Below, piece after piece: positions 12,728 to 24,180 of a DNA stretch of 64,000 nucleotides. Under the pieces are notes generated by a model. It saw only the letters and a program-made list of their open reading frames with translations, searched no databases and was not told the origin of the DNA. Position 1 is the first letter of the stretch. Every line of letters begins with the position of its first letter. Location of the stretch: the NCBI GenBank assembly GCA_036924285.1, contig JAYKYS010000011.1, forward strand, positions 6,634,001 through 6,698,000, written 5' to 3'. Position numbers and translations under genes: made by a program. This DNA comes from Asterella californica (taxonomy: Eukaryota > Streptophyta > Marchantiopsida > Marchantiales > Aytoniaceae).

Positions 12728-15700
12728 CTGAAATTCTAGATTCAGGATGGAAATGGTTGCCGATCTGCTACATGTCCAGTGAAGAGCATGACGAAAGCCA
12801 TCTTACTGACTGGAAGAAATGAAGCTCCAGGTGTGGTACAAGTGCCAATTACCATATTCGAGAAAGGGCTTGAACTTAAAGCGTCCACTATCCTTCTTGC
12901 AGTCCATGTTACTCGCCTCAGTCGACGTAATGGTGCGAATAAATCTTTCGCAAAAATGGTCAATTGCTGTAGTCCAACTACAGAAAAAAGGAGGTGAGAA
13001 TCCCCACGGGATGTGAGCTCGGGTTATTCACAAGCGCTACCTGAAATTAAACGTGAGTATCCCTGCGAGGACTGGACTATTAGCTCGTCGACCTCTGAAA
13101 AAAACAGGAAGCACTGAATTCGTACTCAGACGAGTATATAAATATGATACCTGAGTCGTCAGTGAGATTATAAAGACTGAGGCAAGCCAGCACCTTCTCT
13201 TCAACATCACGCCCCGGCTGCAAGATCGCCACTAACGATGGCAGGAAGCAGTTGCGCGCATAAACTTGCAGACCAGATTCGGGCATGTTTCGGAGTGCAC
13301 AGGTGAGCCATGCAGCAGTCACAATACAAAGCCTGGCTATTTTCGATGACTTGGACGGTAGAACGGTACCCAATGCCTCAATTAAAGCCCTGCCGCTGCC
13401 TAAAACTGCGAGTGCCATCCTTCTGTCCCACTCATCTGCAGCTTTCTCGTCCTCTTCCTGTTACAAGTTAGAAACCTTTTTAATACCACATGAAGGAAAC
13501 TACCATCTTGTAGAATTTCCTAGCGTCTAGTTGAACAAATGCAGTCTTATCCATAATAAGAGCGTGCGAGCAGTCCAGAGTTACATGGAAAGCAAGACGA
13601 GGCATACCGCAGAATGATCCACACTGGAAAGACCATTTTCTGTCGACCTGGAATGATCTTCATGATTCACCCCAGCAAACTTCAGTAGTGATGGTTCTGT
13701 CATGGGTTTCCCCGTACTAGAAAATCGGCCACTTAGGGATGCAAGGGCTTTAGCTGCCTCAAGTTGCACTTTGCTATTCTCTTCGCAATTGAGAGCTGCT
13801 ACTAAAGCCTCCAACGCTTCTTCTCTGTATACGCTCTGTTTACGAGGCTCCGCCTGTTTACAATCTCCACAACCAGACCAATTAGAAATCCACGAAGGTT
13901 TGGCTGTAGTCTAACGTTCACATAATGAAAGCTTAGTTCGAGAACGCCGGAAACGCAACGAGTAGCAGCGTGTGGAAATTCTCAGCCTTACGACACATGA
14001 TTATATGAGAGTGAGGATACTGAAGGTAAGGGATGTTTACCAGGATGTCCAGCTGTAACAGGAGACTAGCAATCAAAGGGCGATGTTCCAAGGGTGACAT
14101 TTGAAGATGCAGCATAAGAACGTGCATACTGTTTAAGAGGCCCTCTCGCAGAACCTCTTTCAATATTTTGTCAATGGCGTGTTTCCTGATCAGAATTACA
14201 GATCCAATCGTTACAACAAACTGATTACATATATACAATAACTTGAATTCTATCGTTGCTTTTGTTGAAAGTTCCTGGTAATGTAATCGTTTTCTTTAAG
14301 AAGTCCAGTAAACGATTTTCCCATCTAAAACGTTCCACCACATGAAGAGGATCACAAATACAGACCTGTTTAGCCGGATAAGCTCCGCCAAGAAGAATAT
14401 TGCCACAGTCCGTGCCTGCTCCTTGCTGTTATGAAGCAAGTCGACAAGTGTCGTGATCTTGAGATTCTGAGCCATCATTGTCCGGATTCCTCCATCGGCT
14501 TGCAAGCAGGACCACATCACTGTAACTGCACTTATCTTCTCCTCTAAAGTTTTAGCCTCCAGTCTTTCCATCAAATATCCAACACCGTCAGCGGCCACAA
14601 TCGCCTCAGCATTTTCCATATTCACTTTGTGATCTACAGTTGTTACCATTTGCTCTAGTATATACACTGCTGCAGACTTCGGAGAGAAAGGCATCAAAAA
14701 TGTTTCCTCTTCATACGATGCGGCATTTTTCAGTACCGATACAAGTGAAGGTACCAGTTTGAGTCCCGCAAGTTGGGGCGGAGGAACTTTCAACAGGTGC
14801 AGCAAAACTGCTGACTGGGGTACCCGTGGATTTTTAGCTACAGTCAATACGGACTCCAACGAAGGGTCGATCCTCAGGACTGTATGCCTCGTGAAATCAT
14901 CTTTGGAAATAAAGTCAGAGAGAAGAAATACGACAGACCTCAGGACGTCATCCTTTTGAGAACTCGCAAGCACTTCCATCAACCCTTCCACAACACCTGA
15001 CTTTGAAAAGCTTGAGGCTACGGAAGCATCACCTTTACTTTCAACCCAAGCAAGCGCTGCTACTCGCACAGCCCTCTCACACTGTGCCAGATCCTCCGTT
15101 TTAAAAAGGGTATCCACCGCCCCCCTGAGTTCTTTCAGTGTTTCCTCCAGGTTCGCAGCAACCTGGTCTACCGGCAAAGGAGCAACCTTTTGGCCGTATC
15201 GACTCCTCGAAGGTGGTCGCTGGAGTTCGTCGTTGACAACGTTTGCACTGTTGGGATAAACGACCGGAGAGCCCTCATAAACTTCCACATCAACCCCTTC
15301 TACAGAACTCCCTATAATCGAGGACGCACGGGAGAGATCGTGCAAGTATTCTGGATGGTCTTCCTTCCAAGTATCAACAACCCGTTTGAGAACATAATTT
15401 GTCTTGGGGAGCCTGGTATTTTTAAGTGTTTGCCTTGTTATCGGGCAGGAGGTATTACCCCGATCCAGCCACTCTTTGATTGCAGTGCGTTCATAGGTCT
15501 GCCCCGTTTCTAAAGTAACTGGGTCCCGGAAGAGCTGATTTGTGATAGGGCAAACAAAATCCTTGGGCGGCTTTATAATGGACTGCTCCCGAGAAAACAT
15601 GTTTGGCTTAATAGATAGACTTCTGCATCAACATATAAGATTAACTCGTTCAGCTTGGTCCTAATACAGTAACCAGTATCTGACTTCATCAAAAGTAAGG

Positions 15701-18295
15701 AGAGGAAACAGAAATGATATGGTTTTCTCTTAAGTTTGTCCATGGGGAAGACCTCAGGCTAAGAATCTCGATATGTATCTTCAGCCCTTGAACGTCGAAC
15801 CCCACACGATGATTCCCAACAATAAGGATCACACATGGAGATGCAAGAACGGTCCAAACGGAAATCAAGGCTAGAAGTAAAAACCTCGATGAGTGAGATG
15901 ATAGGGATGAATGTGATGAATCTGACTTCATCCGACTAAACACTTCAGGACCTGGACTCAGTTCAGTAACAGATCCCTGTCTGCTGAAAACTCCCGTCTC
16001 TTCATCCTGCATCAACAGCCAATGATGCTAAGGAAAATAAAACACTGGCACTGATGCGATCTGTCTACTACGTACAAGCAAGCGGAACACAGTATTTGAA
16101 AGAAAGTTACAAATCTGTATGTCAGAAAGATACCTCTATATCAGAACGAGGACTGACAGAGAATTTGCTGCGTGGAGAAGAAACAGGTATTGCCGCCTCG
16201 AAGCTTGTTTGAGGTACGGTCGTCTCAAAAGTTGCTACCGTTTGCTGTTGTTCTGGAGGATCTGGATGCTCCCGTTTCCATGTCTTTGCAGCCTCAGCAA
16301 GCTCAGCAAGCCGTTCGTACATTACCGGCTGGTCATCCTGATCAGTGAGCCTACTTACAAAATCGTTCGCCTCTTCAGGGCTTATTCTGCCTTCAGATAG
16401 CTCTTCCCACACTTGTATAAGTTCATCTTCCGTTAGTTCCTCTCCGTCAAGAAATACACCGGCTCCTCTCTCAAACTCTAAAGTAGAACTACAGTCGTCG
16501 TCCTCACTCATGACAGCACCGCCCTCCAAGTCCTGCCTGGAGTCAAATCTTGATTGTACTCCACTAGTTGAGCCTCCCACGGTGTCCTCCTTGTAAGCTT
16601 CTTCATCAACTTCCTCGATGGGCTAATAAGCACAGAACTAACAGTTAGGAATGATGCTAGCATTTTGGACCTGCATTACATAATTTCAGAATGTTCTCCA
16701 TCAAAACATTTGTTTCAACATACCCAACTGGAAGCGCACAACTCAACTACTTGGATTACTTTTAGTTTCCCTTGATCCAATAACTAGTGATGCAAATCAT
16801 GAAACCAATCAGAACTCCTGTAGCCTTGCACAGAATAAGCACCTTGTTTATTGAGCTATTCCTAGAAAATGCGGCAGCATCTTTGAATGAAGCCTCACTA
16901 AAACTGTCGTGTTCTCGGTCCAGAGATGGATTCCTGTATAATCTTCCGCGATTTCTGCGCAAATCGTACACAAGAATCATTTTCTCAGTGAATGTAATAG
17001 AGTAGCCGGATATAACATACCTCCAGGTACATTTTCAATGGTACAATAACTGGGTCCCTACTCTACTCTACAACGGCGAAAATCAAGCACCCCATGAATT
17101 GGGAATCAAAATTGACTTACTGGCTGCCTCCTGCACCGCCTGAACCAGAAATAGAAGTTCCGTTGGATGTATATTGTCTAGGTGTAAGACTTTGTTGCTC
17201 TGTTTCCCGGGAAGAGTAACTTGGGGGGGATTTCATTCCCGCAGAGGCTGGAGAGCTCTGCACACTTCCTTGAAAGCTGTTCTCAGCTTCATACACCATC
17301 CAGTCCTTGTAATACTGAGCATACTGCTGTGTATTCTCATCCAAGCTATCCTGATATAATTTATTCAGCAGTTCTAGCCTCATTATTTGATCGGCCGCGA
17401 GAGTCGGTTCCTTGGCTCTGCTTTGTTTCCTGGGTGTAAGAACCTCTCCAATGGTAGAATCACCTGCTATGGTAGAAGCATAATTATCGTGGGCATCCTC
17501 AGGTTCCTGTTCAAAAGATTTCGAAGATGTATGGGAATGAAACCCGTCTAAATCACCTGACTTACTTTGTCTTTTCTGAAGAGTTTCCAGCCTTCCGTTG
17601 AGGCCTAAAGTAGAGTTCATAATCTGCGCAAGCTCTCCCTGATACCAGGCCTCGATATTAACCATATGAGGGAGAAATAGCTGCTCCCATAAGGCGGGAG
17701 AGAATTTCCTTCTTGCTTGGCCGGGCTCTAAAAGAAACATCTCCAGAAAATGAAGAGCTGCATTGCGATCATCATTCCTCAGCTTCCAAACCAGCGCCAT
17801 GAAGTAGTTGGCCCACGAAGAAAGGTATGAATTCGGCACTCCAGCGGTGGTCCTTTGCGGGTCCAGCATGACTGCCACTTGCAGCATCTTCTCCGTGTGC
17901 TCCAACCTTGCGGCCCTGGTGTCTGGATTTGTAGCCTTCACCGCTTTCTCCAGCCCATCTATCCCCCAGTCTAAGTTAGCCAGAACTGCCTGCTCCGCGT
18001 ACTGCACACTCACCCCATGTTCCTGCCTCAAGCGCTCAGCGCACCTGTCCCTTAAGTCCCTTCTGCCATCGGAATCAAGTATCGCGGTCATAGCATACCC
18101 GCCCATCACAGACACCATGCTACGCACTGCCGACGAGTCCAGCCCGGAAACGCTCCCGGCTTCCTCAGCCTCCTCTCTGCCGCTGCTCCTGCTGCTCCTG
18201 CTGTTAATGCTGCTGTTGTTGTTTGATGAATGCCATTGCAGCGGGGCTGCTTCCGATCCATTGTGGCCATCTCTACTGTTATTATACCGTTCCAT
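10066..18295 (-). CDS. LIN-like: LIN/CERBERUS-like U-box E3 ubiquitin ligase, 19 exons
   Basis: Predicted E3 ubiquitin ligase: the U-box recruits an E2, and armadillo-like and WD40 parts should bind partners. Exons on the minus strand: 18295-17121, 16954-16843, 16622-16134, 16006-15885, 15622-14366, 14185-14041, 13853-13608, 13545-13504, 13457-13151, 13094-13041, 12977-12853, 12727-12524, 12313-12182, 11842-11720, 11554-11441, 11239-11096, 10875-10753, 10559-10443, 10083-10066. All introns are GT..AG and the phases join into 5049 nt, 1682 residues. The start is the first in-frame ATG (18295-18293); an in-frame TAG lies upstream. Family knowledge: legume LIN/CERBERUS is about 1485 residues and is needed for rhizobial infection and mycorrhiza, working with Vapyrin. 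The ancestral role in a plant that does not nodulate is unknown. Least certain are exon 8 (42 nt) and the last exon (18 nt); without the latter, exon 18 reads to a TGA at 10424-10422. Confidence -1.
13041..15342 (-). other. LIN-like: Armadillo-like helical region
   Basis: Residues about 727-1316, from the rest of exon 5 through exon 10. It consists of repeated amphipathic helices rich in Leu, Ala and Val. Motifs include EPRKQSVYREEALEALVAAL at the start of exon 7, LEAAKALASLSGRFS, and EWDRRMALAVLGSGRALIEAL in exon 9. Arrays like this form a superhelical partner-binding surface in plant U-box ligases. Exon 8, residues 1183-1196 (TAFVQLDARKFYKM), is a 42-nt microexon that keeps the frame and is inferred only from splice consensus and phase. 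Confidence 0.8.
15343..15570 (-). other. LIN-like: U-box domain
   Basis: Residues about 651-726, inside exon 5. The visible motifs are PPKDFVCPIT, DPVTLETGQTYER, IKEWL, NTSCPITRQ and NYVLKRVVDTW, which match the usual U-box order. U-boxes fold like RING fingers without zinc and bind E2 ubiquitin-conjugating enzymes. No key position looks lost, so catalytic competence is expected. Exon 4 supplies a Ser-rich lead-in ending RSLSIKPNMFSREQ across the exon 4/5 junction. Confidence 0.95.
17121..18295 (-). other. LIN-like: Exon 1: conserved LIN N-terminal domain
   Basis: Residues 1-391. A Ser/Asn/Glu-rich low-complexity start (about 20-55) is followed by the conserved LIN N-terminal block: QAVLANLDWG (102-111), a TAGVPNSYLSSW stretch near 140-151, FLPHM (207-211) and SLDEN (317-321). 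In legume LIN the same motifs occur in the same order, as I recall the family. A polar insert of about 80 residues separates FLPHM from the SLDEN block and is probably disordered. The exon ends in phase 2 at a GTAAGT donor (17120-17115), just before an intronic in-frame stop. Confidence 0.9.
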
Positions 18296-19250
18296 AATAG
18301 ACGCCAATTGACCAGGAGTCTAACTCCTGGTCTTCCCGTTGTCTGCCTACCAGCCTACCCCAAAAGCTGCGAACCTACCAAGCAATCTCTTCGTCCTTCC
18401 TTCCTTACGTTGTGAACCTATCTACTCGTCCTCGTCTCTTCTCCTACTGTCGTGCTTCCGATACTCCTACTAGTGCTTCCAGTGAAAGTACTTCCTGTGT
18501 CTCAAGTCTGCCGCTACTGGCCCTCCTCCTGCTGCGACTGCACAAAATCATACGGTCATCCCCCATTCCCTTTCTCTCTTTCGCTCCGCGTCACTCCGTT
18601 CCTCATCCAACAAAATTACCTCCCAGTCAAGCAGATCCGTCACGTTCCATCCATGACTCCACTGCCTCTCAAAGGCTCTGCGCCCATCCATTTAGATGAT
18701 CCCCTTCACGTCACCAACTCAACTACGTCGGTCTCTAACAAATTCAATTTCACGCAGATGCCACATTCATAAACGAAACCGAGGAAGAAAGCATCGTTTC
18801 CTCATATTCGTGACCTCTTGCTCTCTCCGTTCCACCAATTCAATCACTGATTCATGGATCGACTTAAACGGACTATCATACTAGTCCCTGGCCCAATGCT
18901 CGTTGTCACATTGTTTACAGCTTGTGAGTTGAATCGACCTACTCACACCGCAAATCAGTCAGACCGCGGTCCTAGTCCACTCTCCCTCCGCTCTCACTCT
19001 CTCAAACTATGTCCCCTCCGGCCTCAAACTCTATTGATCAATTGATCGATCGGATCCCTCTCGCTCTTTAGCTCCCGTCTCCTCTGCTGTCCCACAGACG
19101 GCCCTTGGCTCGCGCGGCTCACGGCTCTCGGCCTCCTCTGCTCATACACAGTACCTGAGACCTCAGAACGGAAGCAGGGGGGCGAAACCGGCTGCAGCCG
19201 TCATTCCGCCACGTGTCGAGCTGGATTCCTCTCTTTCAAGTACTAGGTAC
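18296..19250 (-). promoter_or_regulatory. 5' leader and probable promoter of the LIN-like gene
   Basis: This is the sequence immediately upstream of the start codon, GC-richer than most of the window and pyrimidine-rich on the plus strand. Position 18311-18331 holds a perfect 9-bp hairpin (ACCAGGAGT, loop CTA, ACTCCTGGT) 15 nt before the ATG. CACGTGTC at 19210-19217 is a G-box/ABRE core, a known binding site for plant bZIP and bHLH factors. The transcription start cannot be placed from sequence alone, and no convincing TATA box was chosen. Confidence 0.45.
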
Positions 19251-22200
19251 AGGGTCTTGGGTCCCGACAACCAATGACACAGCATTCAATCAGGGCCCGC
19301 CACAGTCCGTGGTTGTGGAGCTTGCAACCTGGTGCTCCCAGTCATGTGACCTGCCAGACTGAGGACGGGTCCTTTAATGCGGTCTTGCTTATGGGAGTGC
19401 CCACAGGAGACCATCCACAGTGAATCTACATGACAGTCTGACATTAGCGTCAATAATTGACATTAGCGTCAATAATTGTTCGGGGCTAATTTTGGCGTAA
19501 TTGCACAGAAGTAAGTTCGTTCTTGGGTAAGAATTTGTGTCACTACTGAAAGGACTGCCTTCGAGGAAGACTCGGGACTCTAAAGAGTGTCGTTCAAGCT
19601 ACTTCCTTCCTTGATTGTTCCTTGAATGGAAGCATCCGTGCAGTCCAAAACTCCGAGGGTTATACCTTACTTCAATTTTGCATAGACAGAACCTCGGTAG
19701 GTGTGACGTACACGAACCAGTTGGAGTTAGTTGCATAGTGGTTAGTTGTTTTCCCACCTACGAATGTGATTTTCATACCCCCTGAAGCTTTTCCATGTAT
19801 TCTTCTTCTAGCTTGTCTCTGGCAGTTGGAGGAGAGTATTTTATCCACAAATTAGCTGCGAATTAATCTTTAAACTGTTGAACTGAAAATTCTCCGAGGT
19901 GTACCTAGAGATACATGAAAGCTTTCAATCCAATTTTATGATTCATTAGCTATCTTCGATCTTGGAGACTTTCTGGACACTCATTTTAACCTCCCCTCTT
20001 TTTCCAAGAAAGCTGTGTTTTCTTGCTTTACTCCTTTCTCTGATTTGAGACACACTGGAAGGAAGCCGTGGGACTCTATCATTATTTCCCTAGCCTATAT
20101 CTCGTACAAGGAAGGAAAATGTTACATTTGCTTTTGTTTTTCACTCTTCTTGGATATGGTACTTGCAGTCCGTATGGGAAAGAATCCAATTCCGATTTCT
20201 TACTCTTTTTGCAGAATTCAGTTATTTAGAGACTGCTCTTCTCTTAGCACTTGACGACAACAGAGAAAGTACAATCACTTGAGAAGCAATACTGTCCGAG
20301 TAGAGTATCACTTTCTTTCTCCAGACGACTAAAAGGAATCCTTGAGTTGCCAAAAGCTGCAGATCTTGTTGCCCAAGCTCTTATAGTGAGCTCCGAGCCT
20401 CGGACTGTTGAACGATTCCTTTTCTCTCCTCTGCCACGTGAAAGTGAATCTGACGAACTTGGTTGTGTTCCCCTTGACCACGGACAGGTTGAACATCTAG
20501 CAACTCAGTACAGCTAGCAACTCGCTTTACCCGGGATCCAAGCTCGCAGCATATGATTTCAGGTCTGTCGCCTCTCACTGTAGTAGCCATAAGCTAAAGA
20601 GGGGAACGGCCACTATAGACATTGGAGTGTAAGTACGTGGCAGGCAGTCACTTTGTAGGGCTTTACTCATTATCTTCAGTAAATGAGAGATGCAACTCGA
20701 TTCTCGACTCTTACATAACCGCTCTGCGGTTTGCAATGGACCTTATCCTAACGTATGGTATGGTACTCGGTGTACGACGAATGCTGTACTGGGACATTTG
20801 TCTGCTATTCATAAGCAGCCGATTGTTAAGAAATGCGCTTTTGAGTAGCCAAAACACAAAACACAAAACCAAAAGTACAAGCCTTTGTTCGATGGATGCC
20901 TGGCTCCTGACGCGCTCATTCATGCACTCGTTTTGAAAGAACAATCACGACATCGTCAAGCAAGCCTTTTCGTACCTATCTCCGCTCCGAACATTCTGCT
21001 GCCTGGACCACTTTTCTCGTCTTTGTTATCTCGTTGGGGCTAGGGTCTGGAGAACTCGAGTGTCTGTAAGCTCTCTCGACTTGGAATCTCTGGAGTCTGG
21101 ACACAAAAGCGCTTTCCAACACCGCGGTCAAATGAGGAGCTGGCTGTATGATTCCAGGAAACACCCATCCTAAAGCAGTTCAAGGAGAGGAAGACGATCA
21201 AGTCGACAAAAACTGACCATGCCATCTCAGAGCCCTAGATTAGCGTGAGAGCGTTGTAGCTCTGATTGTTGTACGCTCATATGAAGTCGGAATATGGAGG
21301 AAGTGATCAAGACGATAAACTTTTGGACACGTTTCTTCTTAGAGTCTAGTTCCTTTACAAAGTTTATGGCTTGGAAAAGAGAAAAATGTCACGTCCTTTT
21401 ACTATGTTTGGTTTGGGCTGTAACGGCGCTTTGAATCTAGAGCGCAGAAGTTCGTTATCTCTATATCTGCAGTACATGTCCTATAGATCTTGCTCTAAGA
21501 GATAGTACTTGGTTTTCTAGGGCATTTTATTTTCCGGCATCATTTGGTCCTACTTGGTCGAGTAGGACCGAACGCTTTGACATGACAAAGAGCTTCCGAC
21601 GTTACGGGAATATCGGACCGATTTCTGCTCTTGAACCCAGTGAGGGTATAAAAAGCAGGGTAGTTTTTTAAAGTATACTTCTGATGTTTAATATTTAATC
21701 GGAGAAAGATGTTATTAACCCTCAACATCAGTTATAGTCATCCTGCGTGGGGACCCTTTGCTATTAACAAGTAGTACAATCTATAGTCTATGATCTCAAG
21801 GATCATTTCTACTTATGTTTCTAAACTGCTTGCGATAGGAATTTTGGAAAGTCTTTTTTATTTTAAAAATGAATAGAATTGTATTGTTTTGTAAATGAAA
21901 ATATCTTATAATACTCCCATTGATGTTTAACAAATTTAACCAGTTAACTTTTGGATAACTATGATACTCGTTTCTACCTACATACAAAATTTTCATGTGA
22001 AAAATAGAAAAATGAAGTTGATTGTATCCTGGTTCATTCTTGCTTGTTATGTGCATTGTCCCATCCTTTTCTACTTATGCCTCATTGCATTACAGATGAT
22101 GGCAAAAGACTTCCTAGACGGTTCCTACATCCTTAATGAACACATCAAGAATATTGAAACTTGTTCCCAACTTATAAGAGTAGGCCAATGTTTGGCTTGT

Positions 22201-24180
22201 GTATGTCACGTGGCTCAAGTTTCCATAGTGGAGTAAGATTCATTTAGCGGACAACTCTTTGTATTTTGTTAATAACTTTTGCTAGTTAAAGATGATTTCG
22301 TAAAATTTATTAAATAAAATAAAAATTTCATCATATTATTTTGATATAAATATTTTTTAACTTAAATTGATTTAATATTCAAAACTAATATATTTTATTT
22401 TCACTATTAGTTTTACAATTCTTATAAAATGTTAAATATATTCTATCTCTTAATGAACCCCCGAACCAAGGTCAAGAAGATCATATAAATGCGTTGTAGC
22501 TACTCTTGGTGAATCATGCCATTCATTCACTCTGAAGCCTAAAAAAGGGCTATAACACATGTTACTCACGAGGAAGAAAATATCATTGAATGCATTGTCG
22601 ATTTTGAATGCTTTGTAACTATGCTAATTTTCTTGGTGGAATTTATGTTTGAAATGCATGATAGTAGGAATAATATGTTAGAAAAGGCATAAGAGTCATG
22701 TCCATGAATATTATGGTATTGGAAAGAACAATACTTCTCAACGATTTCATAGTAGGTCTTGTTATATGCACCGAGCTTAATATTGATGCACTTAGAAACT
22801 AGTGGCAGTATGAACTGCTGCACTGATATCCTGTAGGTTCTGTTGTAAAGTACATGTATTCTGCATCTGGTTAACATCACTGAGAAAAGAGTACTACCAA
22901 CATTTCTTGCTAGTTGCATATGAGGTTGCATATTAAATCAATTAACTTCAGTTCAAATTGAGGTGAATACCCCTATATATGAGTAGCATTCGGAGCAAGA
23001 TTAACGGGTTGCTTCCATCAAACATGGTTTTTTGCATCTCAACTTTTTGGATAATGCAAGAAAGGGACAAAGCTATAACGTGTTTTATAAATATCTAGAA
23101 CCACGTGTCCTACCATGAACTTTCTCTCTAATCCATTTAGGTTTTGGTTGTCTTAAAGTAATGATTCTTTAGCTCTAGAGAGAATATGTATCCCAACTAC
23201 CTTTGTGGAAAAGAGAAACACGGCAACAAATGGAAAACCGGTGGAAAATTCAGAGAAATCATAGTTCAGAGTAAACATTATTTTCCATTTTATATTTTAC
23301 CATGGCGAAGAGAAGTAGAAGACAAAAGGGACAACTGGTAGAAAATTTCAAGCACTTCATAGGCTTAGTTCAGAGTCAACATTTCTTTTCTATTTGGAAC
23401 ATTTTTTTCACTAACGTAAAGATGATTTAAAGATATGTAGCAATACATTATCTTTTGCAAATAACTCTTACCTTTCCTCTTTATGACACGGTGTCACTTT
23501 CAGCAAGTTTTATTATGGTCTTGGATCTTTCTTTCTATGTACGATCTTGGCTTCCACAATGTCTAGCATGGGTCACCTTCGTCAGCTGTCAAATAAAGGA
23601 ACACCATGAATTAACTTCTAAAACCTAGCATCAATAGGACCACAACACCAACATAAAATGGAGATTTCAATGAATAAGAAAACTACTTTATCTTCTGTAA
23701 TTTATTCCAAGGATAATAAAAAATTATTATAAAACCATAGGTGATGTAATATAGATTATAAAAATAATAGATATTACTATCAATGTAATATTATAACTGA
23801 ATGGAGGTTTTGAGGAAGTGAATAAGAAAGTCTCTGAAAAATCAAAAGAATAAATTCACTTCTTGAAGTATAATCTTACGTGATAATTAGTTACTAAATG
23901 AATATAAAGATAGAATTAATTAATAAGAAATTCTTAAAAAAATCAAAAGAACAAAAGAACAAATTATCTTTGTCGTTCTTCTCGTGTAGTGCGGTACAGA
24001 AGACTGTGGATCAAATTGTAATTCAAAATATATGTATTTTTTATAAAAGAAAAAATATGGAAAAAAATTGTTACTCATTGTATCTTTTTTTAGTCATTGG
24101 AGTTTAATAAAAATATACGGTTTAAAAATCTTTTTATATTAAATAGTGAAAATATTTTAACGTGCACAACAAGGATCCCA
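19251..24180. other. Intergenic, no recognised gene
   Basis: No recognisable protein or RNA gene. Composition falls from mixed (19.2-21.5 kb) to strongly AT-rich (21.6-24.2 kb). The longer open stretches (20251-20517 plus, 88 codons; 22566-22931 minus, 121 codons) have no motif I can name. A loose duplication near 23240-23400 shares phrases such as AGTTCAGAGT and AACATT. Confidence 0.35.
19439..19476. repeat. 19-bp perfect tandem duplication
   Basis: TGACATTAGCGTCAATAAT occurs twice in tandem, about 1.1 kb upstream of the LIN-like start codon. If the promoter extends this far, the copied GCGTCA core resembles a TGACG-type bZIP site in reverse; that link is speculative. Confidence 0.85.

Noticed and set aside
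18293..18307. Start of the LIN-like protein at 18307
   Set aside because: That codon is TTG on the minus strand. The first in-frame ATG is four codons later at 18295-18293, with an in-frame TAG upstream.
17808..18311. 167-codon plus-strand open frame
   Set aside because: It is the antisense shadow of exon 1; its low-complexity leucine and serine runs come from the exon's serine and glutamine codons.
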